Below are positions 16,906 to 26,736 of a stretch of 64,000 bases of DNA, piece after piece. Both the position numbers and the translations under genes were made by a program. Below the pieces are notes generated by a model, which saw nothing but the letters and a program-made list of their open reading frames with translations, did not search any database and was not told where the DNA came from. Positions within the stretch are counted from its first letter, which is position 1. Each line of letters opens with the position of its first letter. Source of the stretch: JAKFWF01 sp963750535 (lineage in GTDB: Bacteria; Pseudomonadota; Alphaproteobacteria; Rhizobiales; Hyphomicrobiaceae); the NCBI GenBank assembly GCA_963750535.1, contig CAVVRF010000047.1, forward strand, positions 1-64,000. The letters are read 5' to 3'.

Positions 16906-17595
16906 ATGACCCTTCCCGCCTCCTACGCCGCCATCCGCAACGCTCCGGCCGACCGGCCGTTCGTGGTCGCCCAGCTCGGCCAGTCGCTCGACGGGCGCAT
17001 CGCCACGCCGACCGGCGAGAGCCGCTGGATCAATCGCGCCGCCGCGCTCGACCACGTGCACCGGCTGCGCGCCGAGGTCGACGCGGTGGTGGTCGGCGTC
17101 GGCACCGTGGTCGCCGACGATCCGATGCTCAATGTCCGGCGCTGCCAGGGGCGACATCCCGCGCGCGTTGTCATCGACCCCACCGGGCGGATGCCGCACG
17201 ATGCCAAATGCCTGCAGGACGACGGCGTGCGCCGGCTGGTCGTGCGCGCGGCCGAGGCGCCGCCGCCGCCGGCCGGGGTCGAGGTGGTGCGGCTCGCGGG
17301 CACCGGCGATCCGATGGCGCCGCACGAGATCGTCGCCGCGCTCTACGCGCGCGGCCTGCGACGGCTGCTGATCGAGGGCGGCGCCTGGACCATCTCGGCC
17401 TTCATCGACGCCGGCGTGGTCGACCGGCTGCATGTGCTGGTGGCGCCGATGATCCTCGGCTCGGGCAAGACCGGCCTCGCCTTGAAGCCGATCGCCAGGC
17501 TCGCCGAGGCTCGTCGCCCGGCCACCTGCGTGCACGTGCTTGCCGATGGCGACGTCTTGTTCGATTGTGACCTGCGTCAACAGATCGGAGCGTGA
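16906..17595 (+). CDS. RibD C-terminal-domain reductase (pyrimidine reductase-like, DHFR fold)
   Basis: A 229-residue stand-alone RibD C-terminal domain without the deaminase domain of full RibD. Diagnostic stretches are VVAQLGQSLDGRIATPTGES, VDAVVVGVGTVVADDP, HPARVVIDPTGR, RRLLIEGGAWTISAFI and LVAPMILGSGKTG. The family reduces the 5-amino-6-ribosylamino-uracil phosphate intermediate of riboflavin synthesis with NADPH, but stand-alone copies may act on other pteridine- or pyrimidine-like substrates. Only a weak ribosome site precedes the ATG, and a repeat motif lies directly upstream. The cytochrome b561 gene follows after 3 bases, so the two are probably co-transcribed. Confidence 0.88.
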   Translation: MTLPASYAAIRNAPADRPFVVAQLGQSLDGRIATPTGESRWINRAAALDHVHRLRAEVDAVVVGVGTVVADDPMLNVRRCQGRHPARVVIDPTGRMPHDAKCLQDDGVRRLVVRAAEAPPPPAGVEVVRLAGTGDPMAPHEIVAALYARGLRRLLIEGGAWTISAFIDAGVVDRLHVLVAPMILGSGKTGLALKPIARLAEARRPATCVHVLADGDVLFDCDLRQQIGA

Positions 17596-17598
17596 CAG

Positions 17599-18198
17599 AT
17601 GCCTGATCCTGGCCGCAAGCCGCGGCAGATGAACGGCAGGGACAATGTCATCCGCCTGGCGCCGCGCATCTATTCGCCGCCGGCGCGTGCACTGCACTGG
17701 GTAACGGTCGGGTTCCTCCTGGCGATGTACCCGCTCGGCCTCTACATGACCCACCGCGGCAAGACGCTCAATGTCTGGGACGGCCTCACCAACGGCCTCT
17801 ACAGCACCCACAAGCTGCTTGGCTTCACGCTGTTCTGGGTGGTCGTCCTGCGGCTCGTCTACCGCTTCAAGAACGGCGCGCCGCCCGACGAGCCGACGCT
17901 CGAGCGGTGGCAGCGGCTGGCCTCGCATGTCGCCCACTGGTCGCTCTACGGCTTGCTGGTGGTGGTGCCGCTGATGGGCTGGATCGGCATCTCGCTCTAT
18001 CCAGCGCGCGACATCTTCGGCCTGTTCCAGCTACCGGCGCTGTGGACCGCGAACCAGCCGGCGTCCGAGACCGCCTTTTTCATCCACATGGTCCTCGGCA
18101 AGGTGATGCTGGTCCTGATCTTCGTTCACGTTGGTGCCGCGCTGTACCACCATTTCGTGCGCAAGGACAACGTGTTGCGCCGGATGTTGCCAAAATAG
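17599..18198 (+). CDS. Cytochrome b561 (CybB-type)
   Basis: A 199-residue four-helix membrane cytochrome. Helices lie at about 37-55, 76-97, 120-138 and 165-185. The haem-ligand candidates are His in ALHW near the first helix, STHK before the second, VAHW and the final FVHVGAALYHH. Such proteins pass electrons from ubiquinol to periplasmic acceptors, or from superoxide to quinone, in the inner membrane. The gene starts 3 bases after the reductase stop. The size is normal for the family. Confidence 0.9.
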   Translation: MPDPGRKPRQMNGRDNVIRLAPRIYSPPARALHWVTVGFLLAMYPLGLYMTHRGKTLNVWDGLTNGLYSTHKLLGFTLFWVVVLRLVYRFKNGAPPDEPTLERWQRLASHVAHWSLYGLLVVVPLMGWIGISLYPARDIFGLFQLPALWTANQPASETAFFIHMVLGKVMLVLIFVHVGAALYHHFVRKDNVLRRMLPK

Positions 18199-18275
18199 GG
18201 CCGAGCGGGCAGAACCCACGCCGGGGCCGCGCGGGAAGCACGGGCGCGGAAAATCGCCTCGGGGGTGACGACAGC

Positions 18276-20342
18276 ATGGCGGGGATGCCGCCGACCATCG
18301 GCCACGAACTGCCCTATCGCGCCGACATCGACGGGTTGCGGGCGATCTCGGTCGGCCTGGTCATGGCGTTCCACATGGCATCCGGCGCGATGCCGGGAGG
18401 GTTCGTCGGCGTCGACGTGTTCTTCGTCATCTCCGGCTACCTGATCTCGGGGCTGATCCTCGCTGGCCTGCGGGCCGGCCATTTCACGCTGACCGGGTTC
18501 TACGTCCGCCGCATCCGCCGCATCGTGCCGGCGCTGTTCACGGTGGTGGCGGTGACGATCGCGCTCGGCTGCATCGTGCTGATGCCGGGCGACCTGCGCG
18601 AAACCGCGCGCAGCGGCCTCTACGCGCTGTTCGGAGCGTCGAACTTCTATTTCCTCGCGCATACCGGCTATTTCGACATCACCGCCGAGATGCTGCCGTT
18701 CCTGCACACCTGGTCGCTCGGGGTCGAGGAGCAGTTCTACCTCGTCTGGCCGCTGTTCCTGATGGTGCTGTTCAGGCTGACGCGCGGCCGTCGCGGGCCG
18801 ATGGCGCTTGTGATCGCGGTGGTGGTCGCGGCAAGCTTCGCCGCAAGCCTGCTGGTCCTGCAGAAGAGCCCCAAGCACGCCTTCTACCTGCCGTTCACCC
18901 GGGCCTGGCAACTCGGGCTCGGCGCGCTGCTGATCTTCCTTCCCGCCTTCGGGCGGTCGGCGGCGGCACGGATTGCGGCGCAGGCGCTGCCGCTTGCCGG
19001 GATGGCGATGATATTGGCGGCCGGGCTGCTGCTGCGCCAGGGCACTCCCTATCCCGGCGTCAACGCGCTGCTGCCGGCGCTGGGTGCCGCGCTCGTGATC
19101 TGCGATGCCGGCGGCGGTTCGATCGGCCGCGGACTGCTATCGCTGCCGCCGATGGTATTCATCGGCCGTATTTCCTACTCGCTCTATCTGTGGCACTGGC
19201 CGATCCTGGTGCTGTGGCGGCACCTGGTCAACGGCGATGCGCCGAGCGGTGGCGAGGCGGCGGCGCTGGCGGCGCTGGCGGTGGTGGCGGCGACACTGTC
19301 CTGGCGGTTCGTCGAGATGCCGGCACGGCGCGGCGCGCTGCCGGCGGCGAAGGTGTTCACGCGTGCCGCAGTGGCGGCGGCATCGATCGGCGTCGCCTCG
19401 GCAGCGATCGTGCGCGCCGACGGACTACCGGGCAGAATCGCGCCGGAGGCGCTCGCCTTGAGCAGTCTCGACGGGATGTGGCGCTGGTCCTGCCCGCAGA
19501 CCGTGCCGCTGCCGATCACGCGCTTCGGCGACCCGAGCCGCAATGAGACGCTATGCGGCTTCGGCGCCGACTGGAAGTCGGCAAGGCAGCGGGCCCTGCT
19601 GTGGGGTGACAGCAACGCCGAGCACCTGCTGCCGCTGCTGCACGAGGCCGGGGTCGGATCTGACACCGCGTTCGCCCTGGTCAATCCGTGCCCGGCAATC
19701 ATCAACGCGACGTTCAAGGCGTTCCGCCCCGACCTTCCGTCCTATGCCGAGGACTGCGCCGCCCAGCAGCGGTCGGTGATCGCCTACCTGAAGGCGGCCG
19801 ACGATCTGACCCACGTGGTGCTGGCTGCCCGCTGGTCGGTCATGCAGAACCTGCTGCGTGGCGCGGCCGAGGCGCCGCAGGACACCGCCGCCGGCCTGCG
19901 GATCTTCGATGCCGGCCTGAAGGACCTGCTGTCGCAGATCGCCTCGCCGAAACGCACGGTGATCCTGTTCAACGACATTCCGCTGGTGCCGGTTCCCGAC
20001 GTCACCGCCTGCATCCTGTCGCGGATCACCCTGCCGCGGGCGCGCATCTGCCGGTACGACCTCGAGACCTTGACCTATCAGGCGGTGACGATCGGGCAGA
20101 AGCCGTCGCACGATATCGTCCGCGACGCCGGCCGGCAGTTCGCCGGCACCGTCGTGATCAGCCCCGAGGACCGGCTGTGCGGCGAAGGGCGCTGCCCGAT
20201 GCAGATCGGCGGCGAGTTCATCTATCGTGACAATGTGCATTTCCGGCGCAATCTCAGCGCCGACACCAACCGTGAGCTCAGCCGCCGCCTCGGCTTCGAC
20301 GCGCTCCTGCGGCGGCCGGGGATTGTCGGCAGGACGAATTGA
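18276..20342 (+). CDS. Acyltransferase 3 / SGNH-domain membrane protein (OafA/OatA-like)
   Basis: About 688 residues from the ATG at 18,276, which has GGGGGTGACG upstream; the frame is open further upstream only as a shadow of the b561 gene. The N-terminal acyltransferase-3 domain has about ten helices with YRADIDGLRAISVGLVMAFH (the conserved catalytic-His region), GGFVGVDVFFVISGYLIS, YVRRIRRIVPALF, HTWSLGVEEQFYLVWP and YSLYLWHWPI. The C-terminal periplasmic SGNH hydrolase-like domain shows LLWGDSNAEHLLPLL and the DNVHF Asp/His pair. Such proteins O-acetylate cell-surface polysaccharide such as LPS O-antigen or peptidoglycan. The target here is unknown. polA follows 46 bases later. Confidence 0.92.
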   Translation: MAGMPPTIGHELPYRADIDGLRAISVGLVMAFHMASGAMPGGFVGVDVFFVISGYLISGLILAGLRAGHFTLTGFYVRRIRRIVPALFTVVAVTIALGCIVLMPGDLRETARSGLYALFGASNFYFLAHTGYFDITAEMLPFLHTWSLGVEEQFYLVWPLFLMVLFRLTRGRRGPMALVIAVVVAASFAASLLVLQKSPKHAFYLPFTRAWQLGLGALLIFLPAFGRSAAARIAAQALPLAGMAMILAAGLLLRQGTPYPGVNALLPALGAALVICDAGGGSIGRGLLSLPPMVFIGRISYSLYLWHWPILVLWRHLVNGDAPSGGEAAALAALAVVAATLSWRFVEMPARRGALPAAKVFTRAAVAAASIGVASAAIVRADGLPGRIAPEALALSSLDGMWRWSCPQTVPLPITRFGDPSRNETLCGFGADWKSARQRALLWGDSNAEHLLPLLHEAGVGSDTAFALVNPCPAIINATFKAFRPDLPSYAEDCAAQQRSVIAYLKAADDLTHVVLAARWSVMQNLLRGAAEAPQDTAAGLRIFDAGLKDLLSQIASPKRTVILFNDIPLVPVPDVTACILSRITLPRARICRYDLETLTYQAVTIGQKPSHDIVRDAGRQFAGTVVISPEDRLCGEGRCPMQIGGEFIYRDNVHFRRNLSADTNRELSRRLGFDALLRRPGIVGRTN

Positions 20343-20388
20343 TGCCGCTATGCTAGGCAGTCTCGGACACTGAACGGTCGGACACGGC

Positions 20389-23382
20389 ATGACGAGCAAA
20401 ACCCCGAGAGCCGCAAGGATATCGACTGCCCCCGACGGCGAGCCGTTGCCCGTCGTCAAGGGCAGCCATGTCTACCTGATCGACGGTTCCGGCTACATCT
20501 TCCGCGCCTTCCACGCATTGCCGCCGCTGACCCGGCCCTCCGACGGACTGCCGGTCGGCGCCGTGCACGGCTTCTGCCAGATGCTGTGGAAACTGATCGG
20601 CGACAGCAAGACGTCGGATGCGCCGACCCATATCGCGGTGATTTTCGATGCCGGCGCCAAGACCTTCCGCAACGACATCTACGACAAGTACAAGGCGAAC
20701 CGGCCGCCGCCGCCGGAGGAGCTCGTGCCGCAGTTCCCGCTGATCCGCGACGCGGTGCGTGCGTTCAACGTCGCCTGCATCGAGCAGGACGGGTTCGAGG
20801 CCGACGACCTGATCGCGACATATGCCAAGGACGCGGCGGCGCGTGGCGGCGACGTGACGATCATCTCGTCCGACAAGGATCTGATGCAACTCGTCAAGCC
20901 CGGCATCGGCATGCTCGATACCATGAAGAACAAGCGCATCGGCTCCGACGAGGTGATCGAGAAATTCGGCGTGCCGCCGGACAAGGTGGTCGACGTGCAG
21001 TCGCTCGCCGGCGACAGCGTCGACAATGTGCCGGGCATTCCCGGCATCGGCGTCAAGACCGCCGCCGAGCTGATCAAGGAGTACGGCGACCTCGACGCGC
21101 TGCTGGCGCGCGCAGCTGAGATCAAGCAGCCGAAGCGCCGCGAGAAGCTGATCGAGTTTGCCGACCAGGCGCGCGTCAGCCGCGAGCTCGTGCGGCTCAA
21201 GGACGACGTGCCGGTGGCGCTGTCGATCGAAGCCTTCGGTGTCGCCGAGCCGAGCGCCAAGGAGCTGCTGGGCTTCCTGCAGCGCATGGAGTTCAACACG
21301 CTGACCCGGCGCGTCGCCGAGAAGCTCGGTGCCGAGCCGCCGCCGATGCTGGAGAAATCGGTCGGCTCGTCGGTCGCCAAGGCGGGCAAGGCGGACGGCG
21401 GCGCCGCGCAATCGGCACCGGCGAGGCCGGCGGCGGCGGGCGATCTCGCCGCGCCGGGGGCCGCCGTCGCGGCCGGGCTCGCGGCGGCGAGGTCGGCGCC
21501 CTTCGAGCTCAAGTCCTACGAGATCGTGCGCACCGCGGAGGCGCTCGGCCGATGGCTCGACGACGCCCGCGCCGCCGGTCGCGTCGCGTTCGATACCGAA
21601 ACGACGAGCCTCGACGCGATGCGGGCCGAGCTGGTCGGCTTCTCGCTGTCGGTCGAGCCCGGCAAGGCCTGTTATGTGCCGCTCGGCCACGTCGAGGGCG
21701 CGAGCGACCTGTTCGGCGGCGGACGGGTCCCCGATCAGCTCGATCGAAGTGTCGCCCTCGAGCTGCTGCAGCCGCTGCTGGAGGACCCAAGCGTTCTCAA
21801 GATCGGCCAGAACCTCAAGTATGACGCGCTGGTGCTCGCCCAGCACGGCATCGCCATCGCGCCGCTCGACGACACCATGCTGCTGTCCTACGTGCTCGAC
21901 GGCGGTCGCGGCGGCCACGGCATGGACGACCTGTCGATCCGTCACCTCGGCCACACCTGCATTCCGTTCTCAAAGGTGATCGAGCTGGCGCCGGCGGCGA
22001 AGAAGGCCGAGCGCACGTTCGCCGGCGTGCCGATCGACAAGGCGGCCCAGTACGCCGCCGAGGACGCCGACGTGACGCTCAGGCTGTGGCTCGCCTTGAA
22101 GCCGCGACTGGCGGCGGAGCGGATGGCGACCGTGTACGAGACGCTGGAGCGGCCGCTGCTGCCGGTCATCGTCGACATGGAGCGGACCGGCATCAAGGTC
22201 GATCCCGCCATCCTGTCGCGCCTGTCCTCGCAATTCGCGCAGTCGGTGGCGCGGCTCGAGGAGGAGGTGCAGGCGCTCGCCGGCGAGCCGTTCAATCTCG
22301 GCTCGCCGCGGCAGCTCGGCGAGTTGCTGTTCGACAAGCTGAAGCTGCCCGGCGGCAAGAAGACCAAGACCGGCCAGTGGGAGACGCGGGCAAACCTGCT
22401 CGACGAGCTCGCCGGCAACGAGGAGCTGCCCGACGATGCGCGCCGGCTGGTCAACACCATGCTCGAGTGGCGCCAGCTCTCCAAGCTGCGGTCGACCTAC
22501 ACCGATGCGCTGCCGGCGTTCATCAATCCGGCGACGAAGCGGATCCATACCTCCTACGCGCTGGCCGCCACCACCACCGGGCGTCTCGCCTCCAGCGATC
22601 CCAATCTGCAGAACATTCCCGTTCGCACCAAGGAAGGCCGGGCCATCCGGACCGCGTTCGTGGCCGATGCCGGCCACCAGCTGGTGTCGGCGGACTACAG
22701 CCAGATCGAGCTGCGGGTGCTCGCCCACATCGCCGACATCGCTCAACTGAAGAAGGCGTTCGCCGACGGCCTCGACATCCATGCCATGACGGCGTCCGAG
22801 ATGTTCGGCGTGCCGGTGAAGGCCATGCCGGCCGACGTCCGCCGCCGCGCCAAGGCGATCAACTTCGGCATCATCTACGGCATCTCGGCGTTCGGGCTCG
22901 CCAACCAGCTCGGCATCTCCCGGGAAGAGGCCGGGGCCTACATCAAGACCTACTTCGAGCGCTTCCCCGGCATCCGCGACTACATGGAGGCGACCAAGAA
23001 GTTCGCGCACGAGCACGGCTACGTCGAGACGGTGTTCGGCCGGCGCATCCACTACCCGGAGATAAATACCAAGAACCCGTCCATGCGCGGCTTCCTGGAG
23101 CGGGCCTCGATCAATGCGCCGATCCAGGGCTCGGCCGCCGACATCATCCGCCGCGCCATGATCCGCATGCCGGCGGCGATCGGGTCGGCCGGGCTCAAGT
23201 CGGCGCGGATGCTGCTGCAGGTGCACGACGAGCTGATCTTCGAGGTCAAGGCCGCCGAGGTCGACAAGACCATCGGCGTCGTTCGCGGCGTCATGGAGCG
23301 CAGCGCCGACCCGGCGATCAACCTGACCGTGCCGCTGCATGTCGACGCCAAGGCGGCCGACAACTGGGAAGAGGCGCATTGA
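20389..23382 (+). CDS. polA: DNA polymerase I
   Basis: A 997-residue complete enzyme. The 5'-nuclease domain (about 25-300) carries VYLIDGSGYIFRAFHAL, FEADDLIATYAKDA, ISSDKDLMQLV and the helix-hairpin VDNVPGIPGIGVKTAAELI. An Ala/Gly-rich linker (about 325-360) makes it longer than the E. coli enzyme. The 3'-5' exonuclease domain looks active: AFDTET (DxE), NLKYDALVL and YAAEDADVTL are all present. The polymerase domain has motif A VSADYSQIELRVLAH, motif B RRRAKAINFGIIYGISAFGL and motif C LQVHDELIFEV. It fills gaps and removes RNA primers in replication and repair. The start ATG at 20,389 lies 46 bases after the acyltransferase stop. Confidence 0.97.
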   Translation: MTSKTPRAARISTAPDGEPLPVVKGSHVYLIDGSGYIFRAFHALPPLTRPSDGLPVGAVHGFCQMLWKLIGDSKTSDAPTHIAVIFDAGAKTFRNDIYDKYKANRPPPPEELVPQFPLIRDAVRAFNVACIEQDGFEADDLIATYAKDAAARGGDVTIISSDKDLMQLVKPGIGMLDTMKNKRIGSDEVIEKFGVPPDKVVDVQSLAGDSVDNVPGIPGIGVKTAAELIKEYGDLDALLARAAEIKQPKRREKLIEFADQARVSRELVRLKDDVPVALSIEAFGVAEPSAKELLGFLQRMEFNTLTRRVAEKLGAEPPPMLEKSVGSSVAKAGKADGGAAQSAPARPAAAGDLAAPGAAVAAGLAAARSAPFELKSYEIVRTAEALGRWLDDARAAGRVAFDTETTSLDAMRAELVGFSLSVEPGKACYVPLGHVEGASDLFGGGRVPDQLDRSVALELLQPLLEDPSVLKIGQNLKYDALVLAQHGIAIAPLDDTMLLSYVLDGGRGGHGMDDLSIRHLGHTCIPFSKVIELAPAAKKAERTFAGVPIDKAAQYAAEDADVTLRLWLALKPRLAAERMATVYETLERPLLPVIVDMERTGIKVDPAILSRLSSQFAQSVARLEEEVQALAGEPFNLGSPRQLGELLFDKLKLPGGKKTKTGQWETRANLLDELAGNEELPDDARRLVNTMLEWRQLSKLRSTYTDALPAFINPATKRIHTSYALAATTTGRLASSDPNLQNIPVRTKEGRAIRTAFVADAGHQLVSADYSQIELRVLAHIADIAQLKKAFADGLDIHAMTASEMFGVPVKAMPADVRRRAKAINFGIIYGISAFGLANQLGISREEAGAYIKTYFERFPGIRDYMEATKKFAHEHGYVETVFGRRIHYPEINTKNPSMRGFLERASINAPIQGSAADIIRRAMIRMPAAIGSAGLKSARMLLQVHDELIFEVKAAEVDKTIGVVRGVMERSADPAINLTVPLHVDAKAADNWEEAH

Positions 23383-23544
23383 ACGGCGGACCGGCGCGCC
23401 GGCGCCGATCGGGCGATTGATGCGCCCCGGCCACAGCTAATCAGCATTCACACGAAGGCCGCAATCACAACGCCGGCGCGACACAAGTCGCCCACGGTGG
23501 CGCCACGCGCCGCAACAATCCTCACTGGTGCAATGTCTTAAACC

Positions 23545-24930
23545 ATGAGGTTCGAAGCCATGCTCTCATTCGTACTGCGTGCACTGGCGCCCGGTTTCAT
23601 GCTGGCCGGGGCCATGGGCGCCGCCGTCACCGCCGCATCGGCGGCGACCTCCTCGGCCCAGGTCGAGATCAAGGCCGACCTCGATCGCACCGATCTCAAG
23701 GCGGGCGAGCGGCAGACGGCATACCTGCGCATCGTCATCGGCGCGGCCCGCCGCCCCGACGTCAACCGGGCGCCGATGAACATCGCCCTCGTGATCGATC
23801 GCTCGGGCTCGATGTCGGGCTACGGCCGGATCGAGAACGCACGCCGGGCCGCGCAGATGGCCGTCGATCGCCTCGGCCGCAACGACATCCTGTCGGTGGT
23901 GAGCTACGACGATCGCATCGACGTCGAGGTGCCGGCGAACAAGGTCACCAATCCCGAGCGTATCAAGGAGCGCATCGAGCGCCTGACGCCGCGCGGCTCG
24001 ACGGCGATCCACGCCGGTCTGCTCGCCGGCGCCAACGAGATCCGCAAGTTCAAGTCGAGCGACCGCGTCAACCGCATCATCCTGCTGTCGGACGGCCTCG
24101 CCAATGTCGGACCGTCGAAGCCATCCGACTTCGTCAGCCTCGGCCGCGAGCTGGCGAGTGAAGGCATCACGGTCTCGACCATTGGCCTCGGTTCCGGCTA
24201 CAACGAGGACCTGATGGCGGGCCTCGCCCGCGCCGCCGACGGCAGCCACGCCTTCGTCCAGGAGAGCGCCGACCTGGCCGGCTTCCTCGCCCGCGAGTTC
24301 GACGACGCGCTCGGCATCGTCGGGCAGCAGGTCGAGATCATCATCACGCTGAAGGACGGCGTCAAGCCGATGCGCGCGATGGGCCGCGACGCCGAGATCC
24401 GCGACAACCGCCTCGTCTACAAGGTCGGCGCGCTGTTCGGCGGCGCCGAGCAGGTGCTGCTCGCCGAGCTCGACGTCGGCGCACTTGCGGTGCAGGATGC
24501 AAGCGACATCGCCCGCATCGAGCTGTCGTACAGCGACGCCGCCAGCGGCAAGCGGGTGTCGGCGGCTGCCGCTGCCAGCGCCCGCTTCGTCGAGGACCGC
24601 GAGCTCTCCGAGAAATCCGTCAACCCGATCGTGGTGCGCGACGTGGCGACGCTGCAGTCGCGCGAGGCCCGGCAGGAGGCGATCCGGCTTCGCGACGCCG
24701 GCCGCGCCGACGAGGCAAAGCGCAAGTTCGAGGATAACGCGGCCTACGTGCGTGCGCAGCAGGACAGGCTGCCGGCGCCCGCCAGGAAGTATGCGCCGCT
24801 CGAGGCCGAGCTCAAGGCCAACGAGACTGCCGCAGCGCCGGCGGCGCAGTCGAAGGAAGAGTGGCAGAAGCAGCGCAAGCTGCAGCGCCAGTACGACAGC
24901 AACAGCTCGGGCGCCGCGGTCAAGTACTGA
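23545..24930 (+). CDS. Exported von Willebrand factor A (VWA) domain protein
   Basis: A 461-residue protein with a signal peptide (LAPGFMLAGAMGAAVTAASA). The VWA domain begins with the complete MIDAS motif in ALVIDRSGSMSG and continues with DILSVVSYDDRIDVEV, TPRGSTAIHAGLLAGANEI, IILLSDGLANVGP and ITVSTIGLGSGYNEDLM. A beta-rich part and a charged, Ala/Lys/Gln-rich C-terminal helix (about 360-455) follow. It likely binds partners in the periplasm through a bound metal. The start could also be the ATG at 23,560, which has GAGG nine bases upstream; that choice would begin directly at the hydrophobic signal. No moxR or AAA partner gene is adjacent, so it is not in a classic MoxR-VWA operon. Confidence 0.9.
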   Translation: MRFEAMLSFVLRALAPGFMLAGAMGAAVTAASAATSSAQVEIKADLDRTDLKAGERQTAYLRIVIGAARRPDVNRAPMNIALVIDRSGSMSGYGRIENARRAAQMAVDRLGRNDILSVVSYDDRIDVEVPANKVTNPERIKERIERLTPRGSTAIHAGLLAGANEIRKFKSSDRVNRIILLSDGLANVGPSKPSDFVSLGRELASEGITVSTIGLGSGYNEDLMAGLARAADGSHAFVQESADLAGFLAREFDDALGIVGQQVEIIITLKDGVKPMRAMGRDAEIRDNRLVYKVGALFGGAEQVLLAELDVGALAVQDASDIARIELSYSDAASGKRVSAAAAASARFVEDRELSEKSVNPIVVRDVATLQSREARQEAIRLRDAGRADEAKRKFEDNAAYVRAQQDRLPAPARKYAPLEAELKANETAAAPAAQSKEEWQKQRKLQRQYDSNSSGAAVKY

Positions 24931-24973
24931 CGGCAGCGCCTTTGCCGGGACCCGACGCCGCAGCTCGCCGGCG

Positions 24974-26602
24974 TCAGCTCCCGCCGAGCACGCTGCGCTC
25001 CTTTGCGGCGGCAATGAACCGGGACAGCGAGCGGCTGAACTCGCCGCGCGGCAGCATCACCTCGATCATCTGCCAGCGGCTGGTGTCGGCATGCGCGGCG
25101 ACGAGCGCCTCCCACAGTGCGCGTCGCGTTGCCACGCGCACGCCCTTGCCGCCGAGGGCGGCGGCCATGTCGGCGAACCGCCAGTCGTCGAGGTCGTTGT
25201 AGCCGGTATCGGGTTGGAATGCCTTCAGCATGCCCCAGCTCGTGTTGTTCATCAGCAGCACGATCGGGTTGAGGCCGAGGCGCCGGCAATTGCCGAGCTC
25301 CCACCCAGTCATCTGGAAGGCGCCGTCGCCGACCATGATCAGCGGCCGTTGGCCGCTCGCCACCTGCAGGCCGATGCCCATCGGCACGCCCGGTCCCATC
25401 GTCGCGTAGTAGGCCGGCGCCACGAGCTCCGTGTAGACGATGTCCATCGCGGTGAACAGGCAATCGCCCATGTCGCAGGCGATCGGCATGCGGCCCTTGG
25501 CGGCGAACAGGTCGTTGACGGCGCGCGCCACGTCGGCGGGCAGGGGCTGCTCGTCATCATGGACGAGGCCGTGCGGATAGTCGCGAGGTTCGCGGGCGGT
25601 CGTCTTGCCGATCGGCTTGGCGAGCGTCAGCATGGCGTCGATCAGGGCCGGCATGGTCACGCCCGGGTAGACGTGGTGGCCGAACGAGACCTGCCGGTCG
25701 AATACGTGGATCACGCGCCGCAGATCGACGAGCTTGCCGGAGACGCCGAAGTTGGTGTCGCACAGGATCACGCCGAGCAGGAGAAGCGCATCGGCGCCCT
25801 CGACGGTCTCGCGGATCGACTCGTCGCCGGCGAGGCCGATGTAGGTGCCGATGATCGGCGCATCGGTGCCGGCAAGGATGCCGCGCGCCATGAAGCTGGT
25901 CGCGGTCGGCAGCCGCAGCACCTTGGCGAGCTTCGCGACCTTGGCCTCTAGTCCGTAGCGGCGGACCTCCACGCCCAGCATCAGCGCCGGGCGGGCAGCC
26001 TTTTTCAGCGTCGCCAGGACCTCGCGGGCACAGGCCATGGCCGCCTCGGCATTTTCCGGAGGAGCGCTATAAGCCGGCACAGCATCGCATTCGGCGTCGA
26101 CCATGTCGCGCGGGAACTCGATGTAGACCGGCCGCGACAGCTCGCGGGCGGCGCGCAGCACGCGGGCGATCTCGGCCGGCGCGGTGGTGGCGTCGTCGAG
26201 GATCGCCTGCGCCGCCGTGACTTCCTTGTAGATCTCGTACTGGCTGCCGAGGGTCTTCACCTGGTGATGCAGGCCGAGCCCGGTCGTACCTTCGGCGGCG
26301 CCGGGAGCGCCGGAGATGACGACGACCGGCGATTTCTCGGCGTAGGCCTGCGCGGTCGGGTTGACCATGTTGAGACCGCCGGCGCCATAGGTCACCGCCG
26401 CCACCGACAACGACGAGCGGAAGCGGGCCGCCGCGTCGGCCGCGAAGCCGACCGCCGGCTCGTGGCTCAAGGTGTAGAGCGGCAGGAGCCCGGAGCGCTC
26501 GATCTCGCGAAAGAACGGCAGGGCGAAGTCACCTGGAATGCCGAAGATTTCGCCAGCGCCATGATCCTTGAGTGCCGTGAGCAGCGCGTGGGCAAGCTTC
26601 AT
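24974..26602 (-). CDS. Thiamine-diphosphate-dependent 2-oxo acid decarboxylase (indolepyruvate/phenylpyruvate decarboxylase-like)
   Basis: About 542 residues. The PYR domain starts MKLAHALLTALKDHGAGEIF, with the catalytic Glu in TLSHEPAVGFAADAAARF and the stretch TYGAGGLNMVN. The PP domain has the ThDP motif in MVGDGAFQMTGWELGNCRRL followed by LNPIVLLMNNTSWGM. The wording of these motifs, ELGN rather than ELAT and LSHEPAVGFAAD, is that of phenylpyruvate/indolepyruvate decarboxylases rather than acetolactate synthase. It likely decarboxylates aromatic or branched 2-oxo acids to aldehydes. I chose the ATG at 26,602 as the start of the conserved domain; the frame opens at 26,635. It is distinct from the other ThDP enzyme at 3.6-5.3 kb. 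Confidence 0.87.
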   Translation of the reverse strand: MKLAHALLTALKDHGAGEIFGIPGDFALPFFREIERSGLLPLYTLSHEPAVGFAADAAARFRSSLSVAAVTYGAGGLNMVNPTAQAYAEKSPVVVISGAPGAAEGTTGLGLHHQVKTLGSQYEIYKEVTAAQAILDDATTAPAEIARVLRAARELSRPVYIEFPRDMVDAECDAVPAYSAPPENAEAAMACAREVLATLKKAARPALMLGVEVRRYGLEAKVAKLAKVLRLPTATSFMARGILAGTDAPIIGTYIGLAGDESIRETVEGADALLLLGVILCDTNFGVSGKLVDLRRVIHVFDRQVSFGHHVYPGVTMPALIDAMLTLAKPIGKTTAREPRDYPHGLVHDDEQPLPADVARAVNDLFAAKGRMPIACDMGDCLFTAMDIVYTELVAPAYYATMGPGVPMGIGLQVASGQRPLIMVGDGAFQMTGWELGNCRRLGLNPIVLLMNNTSWGMLKAFQPDTGYNDLDDWRFADMAAALGGKGVRVATRRALWEALVAAHADTSRWQMIEVMLPRGEFSRSLSRFIAAAKERSVLGGS

Positions 26603-26736
26603 CGTCCGGGCCTCCGAGATCAGCCATCGGGCCATCGATCAGTGACTGCGGATTGCAGATGTAGCAGATGTGGCAGGGTGGCGCGATCCGGCTCGCGTCC
26701 GGCCGCCCGGTTCGTCGAGAGCGCGGCTGACCGGCG

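Noticed and set aside
17907..18275. Upstream extension of the acyltransferase frame
   Set aside because: It overlaps the cytochrome b561 gene in another frame, and the conserved protein begins at 18,276 after a ribosome site.
20353..23420. Very long antisense and off-frame open stretches across polA
   Set aside because: High GC keeps extra frames open; the polA frame has every catalytic motif and the others show only Arg/Ala/Gly-rich shadow composition.
24861..25951. Plus-strand frame continuing past the VWA gene
   Set aside because: It runs antisense to the thiamine-diphosphate enzyme and has no protein-like features.
26640..26690. Short gcagatgtagcagatgt pattern between two genes considered as a repeat array
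   Set aside because: Only about two imperfect units; too short to mean anything.
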